Positions 23,254 to 29,897 of a stretch of 29,897 nt of DNA are shown one piece after another. Under the pieces are notes generated by a model. It was not told the DNA's origin and made no database searches. It saw only the letters and a program-made list of their open reading frames with translations. The position numbers were made by a program, and so were the translations under genes. Source of the DNA: DATGSL01 sp964645585 (lineage in GTDB: Bacteria; Verrucomicrobiota; Verrucomicrobiia; Opitutales; T3Sed10-336); the NCBI GenBank assembly GCA_964645585.1, contig CAZYAN010000048.1, forward strand, positions 1 to 29,897, read 5' to 3'. Each line of letters opens with the position of its first letter. The first letter of the stretch is position 1.

Positions 23254-24393
23254 ATGACGAAAAAGCATTTTGCACTGGGGCTGGCTGCCTTTGGGGTGTT
23301 GCTGGCGATCCTTTTCTTTACAAAGAGTCCGGGGGCGCCGGACGGCGAGGCGGTTCAAGCGGAGACCCCTCCAATCAGGACCGAAGAAGAAGCCGCCGAC
23401 CGCGGTCACGATGAGCCGGAGCTCGATGTGCGCGTTCCCGCGGAGTTCAAGAATCCGGCTTATCAGCAACCAGCGGAGGATCCGCTCGTTCGCATCGTCG
23501 CCCAGACGACCCTTCTTCCTGGCAGCGAGGGATTCATGGCACCGCGAGTTTCCGCCGATGGGAAGCATCTGATCATTACGGGTCAAAGCTACGAAGGGCT
23601 GTGGGTCGCAAACATCGATGGCACCGGTTTGAAGCAGATCAGCGACGGCCGCATGGCCGGCTGGCGCCCGGTTTCCACCACCCATGGAGAGCTGATTTTC
23701 AGGACCGGCGAATTCGACGAAACTGCGAACTTGACGTTCAGACTTCACGTTTACGACTTCGAAACCGGGGAAACCCGAGTGATTTACGAGGGCATGAACG
23801 AGGATGTTTATCCGGCGCAGCTCACGAAGGATGAAGATTACGTGCTCATCCGGAGCGACGGCCAAATTATTCCTTACCAGCTTCGCGACGTTCCGGGGCT
23901 GCCGCCGTTGCACGAGCGGGATGAGGGCTTTGCCTATTCTGATTTTGGTCAGGTCTGGTACAAACACCTGTCGATGGACGAGCCGATGCCGTTATCAAGT
24001 GACACGCAGGCGACTGGCGGCGAGGAGGCCTCACCGACTGGCAGCCACGTCGCCTACCTTTCGGGTAACACCGCGAGCGCGCTGATCGTCGATCTGGAAA
24101 CCGGCGCGGAGGTCGATATCGGCGGCGGTTCCAATCTCTCTTGGTCACCGGATGGCGGATTGCTGCTCTACGATGTCACCAGCGACAACGGCCATGAAAT
24201 CCTCGATTCTCAGATTTTCGTCGTCCAGGCCGATGGCGCGAACGCGCAGCGAGTCACCTTTGTGCCCGGCTCATCGTTCATCAACCCTCGCTGGGGGCCT
24301 GATGGAAGCTATTTTGTGGCCACCAATCTCACTACTGGCGATGTTGTCCGTTTCGACCTCGAGGTCCGACCCGGCCAAGCATCCACCCAGTAG
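23254..24393 (+). CDS. Membrane-anchored TolB-like beta-propeller protein
   Basis: A 379-residue protein. Residues 5-23 form one membrane helix or uncleaved signal (FALGLAAFGVLLAILFFT). An acidic, low-complexity linker follows (about 25-65). Residues about 95-370 contain WD40-like PD40 repeats: APRVSADGKHLIITG, LWVANIDGTGLKQIS, NLSWSPDGGLLLYD, IFVVQADGANAQRVTF and NPRWGPDGSYFVATNL. These are TolB-type propeller blades, which usually bind proteins or sugars in the periplasm. No Tol-Pal genes are present. It is the first gene of a same-strand cluster, 28 bases before an amidase gene, and may tether or regulate the wall enzymes that follow. Function is inferred from fold and place only. Confidence 0.78.
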   Translation: MTKKHFALGLAAFGVLLAILFFTKSPGAPDGEAVQAETPPIRTEEEAADRGHDEPELDVRVPAEFKNPAYQQPAEDPLVRIVAQTTLLPGSEGFMAPRVSADGKHLIITGQSYEGLWVANIDGTGLKQISDGRMAGWRPVSTTHGELIFRTGEFDETANLTFRLHVYDFETGETRVIYEGMNEDVYPAQLTKDEDYVLIRSDGQIIPYQLRDVPGLPPLHERDEGFAYSDFGQVWYKHLSMDEPMPLSSDTQATGGEEASPTGSHVAYLSGNTASALIVDLETGAEVDIGGGSNLSWSPDGGLLLYDVTSDNGHEILDSQIFVVQADGANAQRVTFVPGSSFINPRWGPDGSYFVATNLTTGDVVRFDLEVRPGQASTQ

Positions 24394-24421
24394 GCAACCC
24401 AACCGAAAACCAGCAAAACGA

Positions 24422-25912
24422 ATGAAGCAGACACCGCGGCTCCGGCTTGGACGGAGCATCACCACAACCGCGCTGTTCGCATTGACGGCGCTGCTTGTCC
24501 CCGAAAGCGGGGCGACCCTGTCAGGAAAGAAAATCGGACTCGATCCCGGCCATGGCGCCGGCGTCAATCCTGGCGTTTACATCGCAGAGGGCACGTGGGT
24601 GCTCGACGCTGCCTTTCGGGCGCGCACGCACCTGCAGAATGACGGCGCGCAAGTCGTTATGACGCGCACAACCGGCGCGGATCCCTCGCTCGCGACGCGC
24701 TACAACCTCCTGAACTCAAACAACTGTAATCTGTCGGTGATCATTCACAGCAACGCGGCGTCCGCGGCGGCCGACGGCATCGAAACTTATTATTGCAGTC
24801 TTTCCTACGGTTCGAGCAGTCAAAATCTGGCCACCGATCTGCGCCTCCGCGCCTTGAGCATGGTCCGAAACGACAACCGGGGAACGAAGGAATGTCTCGA
24901 CGCGGGCCGCGGCTTTCACTTCGCCATGGTTCGCTACACGAATATGCCGTCGTCACTCCCGGAATATTATTTCCACACGAACGCTTGGGAGAATGGCAAT
25001 ATCCACAATACGACGAGCGGCCGCGAGAACGTCGCGAAATCCTTGTACGCGGGCGTCTGTGATTATTACGGCCAAACGCCGGTGTTCGGCTCGCAGCCGG
25101 GATCCGGCGGAATCATCATCGACAACTCGAGCGGCAACTTCAGCGCGTCGAGCAATTGGACCACGTCGACCTCCGTTTCCGGCTACTACGGATCCAATTA
25201 TCACACCCGCGCGACGACCGATCACAGCGACGTGGCGACCTGGTCGTTCACGATTAAAAATCGCGGCGACTACGAGGTTCTTGCACGCTGGACAGCCCAT
25301 CCCAATCGGGCAACCTCGATCCCGTACGTCGTTGACCATGCCAGCGGGTCGACGTTCGTCTACGTCGATCAAACAACCAACGGCGGACAATGGAATTCGC
25401 TCGGAACCTACCTTTTCGGCGACACCGGTCCGATGAATCACACGGTTCGTCTCTCCTGCTGGACGACGACCGGCGACTATGTGGTGGCCGACGCGATCTG
25501 GATCGTGCCGAAAAAGGTCTGGGTCGACAACCACCACGACGGGTTTCAAGCGTCCGGAAACTGGTCGGTCTCCTCGGTTTCAACCGACCGCTACGGCCCG
25601 AATTATGCCTACCGGAGCACCCAGCCGATAAGCGACCCCGCCACCTGGACCGTGGAGCATCTGACGGCCGGAACCTACCAGATTCACGCTTGGTGGACGG
25701 CCCATCCGAACCGTTCGGCCTCGGCTCCTTACATTGTGCATGACAGCGGCGGGACCGATGTGGTGAATGTCAATCAGCGCACAAATGGCGGCCAGTGGAA
25801 CTCGCTGGGCAGCTACACCCTCGGTTCGGGACAGAACAAGGTGCAGCTCTCCTGCTGGACATCGAGCGGCGACATTGTCGTCGCAGACGCGATTCGCTGG
25901 ACCCTGCAGTAG
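24422..25912 (+). CDS. N-acetylmuramoyl-L-alanine amidase with two golvesin-type C-terminal domains
   Basis: A 496-residue exported enzyme. Residues 1-32 are a signal peptide. The Amidase_3 domain covers about 35-217: zinc ligands H44 (LDPGHGAG), E56 (IAEGTWVLD) and H109 (IIHSNAAS), and probable catalytic E181 (LPEYYFHTN). Residues about 229-364 and 368-496 are two golvesin/xanthan-lyase C-terminal domains, each with (I/V)DN..GF.AS..W, YGxNY..R, ATW, G.Y.(V/I).A.WTAHPNR, GGQWNSLG and LSCWT..GD.VVADAI. Such domains are thought to bind carbohydrate. The second ends RWTLQ. The ATG at 24422 gives the signal peptide; upstream in-frame starts would overlap the propeller gene. It is paired with the RlpA-like gene at 26799, which ends in the same modules. 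A hairpin follows the stop. Confidence 0.9.
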   Translation: MKQTPRLRLGRSITTTALFALTALLVPESGATLSGKKIGLDPGHGAGVNPGVYIAEGTWVLDAAFRARTHLQNDGAQVVMTRTTGADPSLATRYNLLNSNNCNLSVIIHSNAASAAADGIETYYCSLSYGSSSQNLATDLRLRALSMVRNDNRGTKECLDAGRGFHFAMVRYTNMPSSLPEYYFHTNAWENGNIHNTTSGRENVAKSLYAGVCDYYGQTPVFGSQPGSGGIIIDNSSGNFSASSNWTTSTSVSGYYGSNYHTRATTDHSDVATWSFTIKNRGDYEVLARWTAHPNRATSIPYVVDHASGSTFVYVDQTTNGGQWNSLGTYLFGDTGPMNHTVRLSCWTTTGDYVVADAIWIVPKKVWVDNHHDGFQASGNWSVSSVSTDRYGPNYAYRSTQPISDPATWTVEHLTAGTYQIHAWWTAHPNRSASAPYIVHDSGGTDVVNVNQRTNGGQWNSLGSYTLGSGQNKVQLSCWTSSGDIVVADAIRWTLQ

Positions 25913-25949
25913 CGATCCGCGATCGATTGTTGTTTCTGATAAAACCAAG

Positions 25950-25980
25950 AAGAGGCGGGCGGCAAAATCGCCCGCTTCTT
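25950..25980 (+). terminator. Strong hairpin after the amidase gene
   Basis: AAGAGGCGGGCG (25950-25961) pairs over 12 positions (one G-U) with CGCCCGCTTCTT (25969-25980), loop GCAAAAT. The descending arm ends in TTCTT but no run of T follows. It may be a leaky terminator or an mRNA-stabilising element inside the cluster, reducing expression of the next two genes. Confidence 0.5.
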
Positions 25981-26039
25981 CACAACGCAATCTCCGACTC
26001 CCAACTGCATTCGCTTTTTCAGCACCTGAAACCGCTTCG

Positions 26040-26795
26040 ATGAGACCCCAGACGATTTTCTTTGTGACCGTTTTGATTGCAGCCGGGCTCTGCGTTTGGA
26101 TTGCCTTTTTTCCTTTGGCACAACCGGAAGCCTCACGCGCCACGCCCGAATGGCCGGATGATTCGCCGGACCCGCGGAACAAATCCGCGGCGTCGTTCGA
26201 CACGGCACCCCCCGAAGATTCGCTGCCGGAAGAAAGGACCGGCGTGATCGGGCAGCGAACTGCCGCCGCCCGCGACGATGTTTGGCCGGGGGGAGCCAAC
26301 GAAGTGATCGAAGAGATCACGATTCATGTCGGTAAGGATTTTGAGCGCGGCGAGTTTTCGAATGTCCTTTTCCAGGGAACCCTGCGAATGGGCGACGATC
26401 CTTCCTTTGTCCCGCGCGGCGCACCGTCGGGCCAGCGATTCGGTGTTTTTATTTCTCCGGAGGAGGAAGCGAATCAGCTGTTCGATCAAGTTGTTGTCAG
26501 TCCGGAAGCGACCATCCCGGAAGGGAGCGAACTTTCCATGGAAATTCGCACGCGAACGGCGGGTGGTGATTGGAGCGTGTGGCGGCGGATGAAATCCGAC
26601 CGGATGAGCGCCGCAATCGGTATCGGCGCCCCGGCCGATGCCTGGCAATATCGATTGACCTTCTATTCAAACGATCCCGCGAACGGCCCGGAAGTTGCGA
26701 GCGTCGCCATCGCGACCCGTCCTGTGGCCGCGCGGGAGGATTTACTTTCCGCCGGTTCGGCTGGCGCGGCGCGCCGGCTGCATCGGCCCAAGTAG
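26040..26795 (+). CDS. Membrane-anchored protein of unknown function
   Basis: A 251-residue protein. Residues 5-26 are a single hydrophobic helix (IFFVTVLIAAGLCVWIAFF) serving as signal anchor. An acidic, Pro-rich linker (about 30-85) leads to a beta-rich domain (residues about 88-228: EVIEEITIHVGKDFERG, FGVFISPEEEANQLFDQVVVSPEA, SELSMEIRTRTAGGDWSVWRRM, AWQYRLTFYSNDPANGPEVASVAI) that looks like an Ig/discoidin-type sandwich. I recognise no family. It lies between the amidase and the RlpA-like gene, three bases before the latter, so it is almost surely co-translated with it. A periplasmic partner of those enzymes is the simplest guess. Confidence 0.7.
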   Translation: MRPQTIFFVTVLIAAGLCVWIAFFPLAQPEASRATPEWPDDSPDPRNKSAASFDTAPPEDSLPEERTGVIGQRTAAARDDVWPGGANEVIEEITIHVGKDFERGEFSNVLFQGTLRMGDDPSFVPRGAPSGQRFGVFISPEEEANQLFDQVVVSPEATIPEGSELSMEIRTRTAGGDWSVWRRMKSDRMSAAIGIGAPADAWQYRLTFYSNDPANGPEVASVAIATRPVAAREDLLSAGSAGAARRLHRPK

Positions 26796-26798
26796 AAA

Positions 26799-28175
26799 AT
26801 GAAGCGAATACCCATGAAAACAAAAACCATCATCCTGGCGGCGGCGGCGGTCTTGCTCAGTTTCGAGGCTGCGAACGCTCAAGTCACCTATCGCGTGTAC
26901 GCAACCCGTGTCGGTCTGGTCGGTCACACGACGGCGAATGGACACGTCATTCAGCCCAATGACCGGTTCGTCGCGCTCCCTTCGCGAACCGTACTCAATT
27001 CCAACGGGGGGACAACCTACACGGTCACCATCAGCAACCCGGCTAACGGAAAGACGGCAACCAACGTTCCTGTCTGGGATATCGGGCCGTGGAATTGCGA
27101 CGACAATTACTGGAGCCAAAATCGTGATTCCGTTATTCAGCCGCCGCTCCCGCGCGGACTTCCGCAGGCGCAGGCGGCTTACGAGGACGGGCATCATAAC
27201 GGCAGGGATTTTTCCAGCTCGTGCGGGCCGGGCCGCAATGACCGGACCGTCCTCAATCCAGCCGGAATCGATCTCGCGGACGGAACCTTCTGGACCGACC
27301 TCGGCATGACCAGCAACGGCTGGGTCGACGTGACTTTTAATTGGGAAACTCCAGCGGTCCCAGCGAATGGCGGGATCATCGTGGACAACAGTGATCCGGG
27401 TTTCACCGCATCTGGCAGCTGGTTCCCTTCGAGCGCGGTTTCCGGCTATTATGGTTCGAACTACCAAGCCCGCGCGACGCAGGCGATCAGTGACGTCGCC
27501 ACGTGGAGTTTTCAGGTCGAGACTCAAGGCGATTATGAAGTCTTCGCCCGATGGACGGACGGTGCAAATCGTGCGTCGAGTGCCGCTTATTTTGTCGATC
27601 ACAACGGCGGTTCGACGGTGGTAACAGTCAATCAAAGGCAAAGCGGCGGCCAATGGAATTCGTTGGGGACGTTCTCCTTCGGGGGAGCGAACCCGAAAGA
27701 TCACACGATTCGCCTCTCGTGCTGGACCACCAGCGGGGATTTTGTCATCGCGGACGCTGTCCGGCTCGTTCCCAGAACCGTTTGGGTCGACAATCATCAC
27801 AGCGGGTTCACCGCGTCGAACAACTGGAATACCAGCAGCTCGACCAGTCAGCATCTCGGTCCGGATTACCGCTACCGCGCGACGCAAGCGATCAGCGACA
27901 CCGCGACGTGGACGGCACAGCATCTGACGCCGGGATCGTATCAGGTGCAAGCGCGCTGGGTTTCCGGCGCCAACCGCGCGACCGCGGCCGCATATATCGT
28001 TCATCGGGTCGGCGGCACGACCGTGGTGCAGCGAAACCAGACCATCAACGGCGGACAGTGGCGAAACCTCGGCGTTTTCGACCTTCCCGCCGGCGCGAAC
28101 TCCGTTCAGCTTTCGTGCTGGACTTCGAGCGGTGCCGTCGTGGTGGCTGACGCGGTTCGGTGGACTCTTCAGTAA
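26799..28175 (+). CDS. RlpA-like double-psi beta-barrel protein with two golvesin-type domains
   Basis: A 458-residue exported protein. The signal peptide is clearest from Met6 (MKTKTIILAAAAVLLSFEAANA); ATG at 26799 and 26814 are both usable. Residues about 30-183 resemble the RlpA/3D double-psi barrel: YATRVGLVGHTTANG, then TYTVTISNPANGKTATNVPVWDIGPW with D94 at the place of the catalytic Asp of RlpA (DRGPF), and NPAGIDLADGTFWTDLGM..GWVDVTFNW near the end. RlpA proteins are lytic transglycosylases that prefer glycan strands without stem peptides; activity here is inferred. Residues about 191-325 and 328-458 are golvesin-type domains closely like those of the amidase at 24422, including NGGQW.(S/N)LG, LSCWT.SG..V(V/I)ADA and terminal RWTLQ. 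It follows the previous gene by three bases; a terminator lies downstream. Confidence 0.82.
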   Translation: MKRIPMKTKTIILAAAAVLLSFEAANAQVTYRVYATRVGLVGHTTANGHVIQPNDRFVALPSRTVLNSNGGTTYTVTISNPANGKTATNVPVWDIGPWNCDDNYWSQNRDSVIQPPLPRGLPQAQAAYEDGHHNGRDFSSSCGPGRNDRTVLNPAGIDLADGTFWTDLGMTSNGWVDVTFNWETPAVPANGGIIVDNSDPGFTASGSWFPSSAVSGYYGSNYQARATQAISDVATWSFQVETQGDYEVFARWTDGANRASSAAYFVDHNGGSTVVTVNQRQSGGQWNSLGTFSFGGANPKDHTIRLSCWTTSGDFVIADAVRLVPRTVWVDNHHSGFTASNNWNTSSSTSQHLGPDYRYRATQAISDTATWTAQHLTPGSYQVQARWVSGANRATAAAYIVHRVGGTTVVQRNQTINGGQWRNLGVFDLPAGANSVQLSCWTSSGAVVVADAVRWTLQ

Positions 28176-28239
28176 GCCCGAAAATCACGTTCAGCCCTTG
28201 CGGAAATCAGAAACCTGAGCTTTATTGGGGTCTGTCATC

Positions 28240-28303
28240 GCGACGACAGGGAGATCGGGAAACCCGATCGATCTGCAAGTTCCGACCGGAGGGACGTCGT
28301 TGC
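28240..28303 (+). ncRNA. Candidate structured RNA (three-way junction) ahead of the terminator
   Basis: GCGACGAC (28240-28247) can pair with GTCGTTGC (28296-28303, one G-U). Inside are GATCGGG-AAA-CCCGATC (28253-28269) and GTTCC/GGGAC (28279-28283 with 28291-28295). Together these give a three-way junction. It lies in the 3' untranslated region of the envelope cluster, before a strong terminator. It may be a 3'-UTR-derived sRNA, a free ncRNA or only folded mRNA. I recognise no known family. Confidence 0.3.
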
Positions 28304-28335
28304 GGGTCCGGTTATTTGGGTTAGAAAATGTGGGG

Positions 28336-28368
28336 GCCCGCCGGTTTGGGGTAACCGGCGGGCTTTTT
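28336..28368 (+). terminator. Intrinsic terminator of the envelope cluster
   Basis: A perfect 11-base-pair stem, GCCCGCCGGTT (28336-28346) with AACCGGCGGGC (28353-28363), six-base loop TGGGGT, is followed directly by TTTTT (28364-28368). This is the clearest Rho-independent terminator in the window and sits 160 bases after the RlpA-like gene. Confidence 0.92.
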
Positions 28369-28449
28369 CATTGGTCATTTTTGATCGGTTATTTGTCCTC
28401 TGGTCTTCGTTCTTTCCGGGGGAGGTGGTTGGGATTCAGAGGAAGATCG

Positions 28450-28488
28450 AAATGATAAATGACGGATAGCAAACGACAAATGACAAAT
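28450..28488. repeat. Imperfect heptamer tandem repeat AAATGAC
   Basis: Units of seven bases: AAATGAT, AAATGAC, GGATAGC, AAACGAC, AAATGAC and a partial AAAT. It lies 44 bases upstream of the metallopeptidase start. The third unit is the most degenerate. Confidence 0.6.
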
Positions 28489-28531
28489 TAAGTGGCGTTG
28501 CTTTTCGATTTCTGCATGGCTGTGTAGCCAT

Positions 28532-29897
28532 ATGCGAAACGGATCCCTTCGCGGAATCTTCAGGGGTGCCGGAATGGCGGCCGCCTGGTTAGCGGCGACC
28601 TCATTTGCCTGCGGTTCAGTCGCGGATTTTCAGCCGCTTGATCCGTTGCTGCCGTCGCCGAATGCGCGGCGGACCGCGACGGGCGCGCCCGGGCCGGAAT
28701 ATTGGCAGCAGCGTGCCGACTACACCATTGAAGCCGAACTCGATGAGGCGGCGCGTTCGATCCGCGGCCGGGCGAGGATTACCTACCACAACCATTCGCC
28801 GGATACGCTGATGTATCTGTGGCTCGGCCTTGACCGGAACTTTTACGCGGCGGACGCGGACAATCGTCTCGCTCGTCGGGGCGGGGCACCTTCACCGGGG
28901 AACTTCAGCTACGCCGCGCTCGACCGGATTCTCGCGGAGGAGGAATTTGACGGCGGTTTTAATCTGCATGAAGTCGCGGACGCGGCTGGAAATCCGCTCG
29001 CTTACACCGTGGTCAAAACGATGATGCGTGTCGACCTCCCGCGGCCGCTCCAATCCGGCGAATCCTTTCAGTTTTCGATCGCTTGGGATTTTCTGATCAA
29101 CGACGCGCGGCGGATCGGCACGCGGACCGGCTATGAGGAGTTTGCCAGCGGTGTCGTCTTCGCGATTGCCCACTGGTTTCCTCGAATGGCTGCTTATACC
29201 GACTACGGCGGATGGCGGACCAGTCAATATTTAGGGACCGGCGAATTCACGCTGGAATTTGGCGATTTTGACGTGAGTCTGACTGTGCCGGATGATCATG
29301 CCGTTGCGGCGACCGGCGTTTTGCGGAATCCGGAGGAAGTGTTGACCGAGGTTCAGCGGGCGCGCCTCGCTGAGGCGGAAACGGCGGAGAGGCCGGTGTT
29401 CATTGTGACGCCCGACGAAGCCGAAGCGGCGATGGAGAGCCGACCGAAGGGGATGAAAACTTGGAGATTTCGGGCGGACAACGTTCGGGACTTTGCCTTC
29501 GCCAGTTCACGGGTATTCGTGTGGGACGCGATGGCGGCGCCGGGGCTGGACCGCGATGGAAAACCGGTGATGGCGATGTCGCTTTATCCGCGTGAAGGGA
29601 TGCCGCTTTGGGACCGTTACGCGACGCATGCGGTGGCGCACACACTGGACGTTTATTCGCGCTATACCTTCCCGTATCCGTATCCGGTTGCGATCGCGAT
29701 CCTGGGAGGCGTGGGCAGCGGGATGGAATATCCGATGATCTGCTTCAATGGCCCGCATCCGGAAGAAGACGGCACGTATCCGGCGCGAACGAAGTACGGG
29801 CTGATTTCAGTGATCATCCACGAAGTGGGCCATTTTTTCCTGCCGATGGTCGTCAATTCCGACGAGCGCCAGTGGATGTGGCTGGACGAAGGACTGA
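28532..29897 (+). CDS. M1-family (aminopeptidase N-like) metallopeptidase, C-terminus outside the window
   Basis: 455 residues are seen, open to the window end. Residues 1-30 resemble a signal peptide, with a Cys at 27 (ATSFACGS) that could make it a lipoprotein. An N-terminal beta-sandwich (about 60-260: ADYTIEAELDEAARSIRGRARITYHNHSP) is typical of M1 enzymes. The exopeptidase-type motif is GSGMEYP (396-401 region). The zinc site is HEVGH with H430 and H434, and 18 residues later E453 in WLDEGL: the exact M1 spacing. It probably trims peptides in the periplasm or at the cell surface. ATG at 28532 is the first good start after a stop. It is transcribed separately from the preceding cluster, which ends in a terminator. 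Confidence 0.88.
   Translation, partial: MRNGSLRGIFRGAGMAAAWLAATSFACGSVADFQPLDPLLPSPNARRTATGAPGPEYWQQRADYTIEAELDEAARSIRGRARITYHNHSPDTLMYLWLGLDRNFYAADADNRLARRGGAPSPGNFSYAALDRILAEEEFDGGFNLHEVADAAGNPLAYTVVKTMMRVDLPRPLQSGESFQFSIAWDFLINDARRIGTRTGYEEFASGVVFAIAHWFPRMAAYTDYGGWRTSQYLGTGEFTLEFGDFDVSLTVPDDHAVAATGVLRNPEEVLTEVQRARLAEAETAERPVFIVTPDEAEAAMESRPKGMKTWRFRADNVRDFAFASSRVFVWDAMAAPGLDRDGKPVMAMSLYPREGMPLWDRYATHAVAHTLDVYSRYTFPYPYPVAIAILGGVGSGMEYPMICFNGPHPEEDGTYPARTKYGLISVIIHEVGHFFLPMVVNSDERQWMWLDEGL

Noticed and set aside
24152..24421. Upstream in-frame extension of the second amidase
   Set aside because: It would overlap the propeller gene by 240 bases and bury the signal peptide that begins at 24422.
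26742..28004. 420-codon frame antisense to the RlpA-like gene
   Set aside because: Sequence is Arg/Val/Asp-rich with repeated segments that only mirror the golvesin repeats of the real gene.
28231..28368. 4.5S/SRP RNA or 6S RNA
   Set aside because: ACCGGAGGGAC looks faintly like the SRP tip, but the symmetric loop and tetraloop arrangement are missing, and the overall fold does not give the 6S rod.

Overview
The window looks like chromosomal DNA from a GC-rich Gram-negative bacterium of the PVC group, most likely a verrucomicrobium of the Opitutae type. The signs are an enlarged GreA with a long N-terminal extension (as in chlamydiae), a TIGR03790 protein, a secreted protein that combines NYAPxxxGQLK repeats with DxDGDGxxD calcium-loop repeats, and an outer-membrane beta-barrel ending in Phe. 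Few genes have a clear Shine-Dalgarno site. No rRNA, tRNA, CRISPR array, insertion sequence or prophage module was seen. The taxonomic call is inference.

Layout. (1) Positions 1-3893, minus strand: three consecutive genes for exported proteins. These are a helical charged protein, a protein with YadA-type head repeats, and a calcium-loop/GQLK-repeat protein cut by the window start. (2) 3894-4617: a long non-coding stretch, then an OMP and a structured leader before an Nramp-family transporter that lacks the canonical metal-site residues. (3) 6880-10920: an A-type Fe-S carrier, infC with a hairpin leader, a cell-wall amidase overlapping the infC end, and a TIGR03790 protein. (4) 11022-15095: clpP and sufT (minus), then ispE and ptsI (plus). 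(5) 15110-19981, minus: an ArsR-methyltransferase fusion overlapping the large greA, an MFS exporter, and coaD. (6) 20083-22936: pgsA-pgpA (4-base overlap), a HisN-like phosphatase on the opposite strand, and a DnaQ-like exonuclease. (7) 23254-28175, plus: a four-gene cluster of a beta-propeller protein, an N-acetylmuramoyl-L-alanine amidase, an anchored unknown and an RlpA-like double-psi beta-barrel protein. The amidase and the RlpA-like protein end in the same tandem pair of golvesin-type binding domains. A clear intrinsic terminator follows at 28336-28368. (8) 28532 to the end: an M1-type metallopeptidase, truncated by the window edge.

Much of the window is housekeeping: translation initiation, isoprenoid, CoA and phosphatidylglycerol synthesis, transcript cleavage, Fe-S maturation and the PTS. 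The accessory interest lies in the cell-envelope genes. The best candidate for an undescribed system is the 23254-28175 cluster, where an amidase that would strip stem peptides sits beside an RlpA-like protein, and both carry the same C-terminal targeting modules. That could be a non-SPOR counterpart of the amidase/RlpA partnership known in other bacteria. Also notable are three separate heptamer tandem repeats with different units, a dispersed hairpin repeat, and several structured non-coding leaders or tails.
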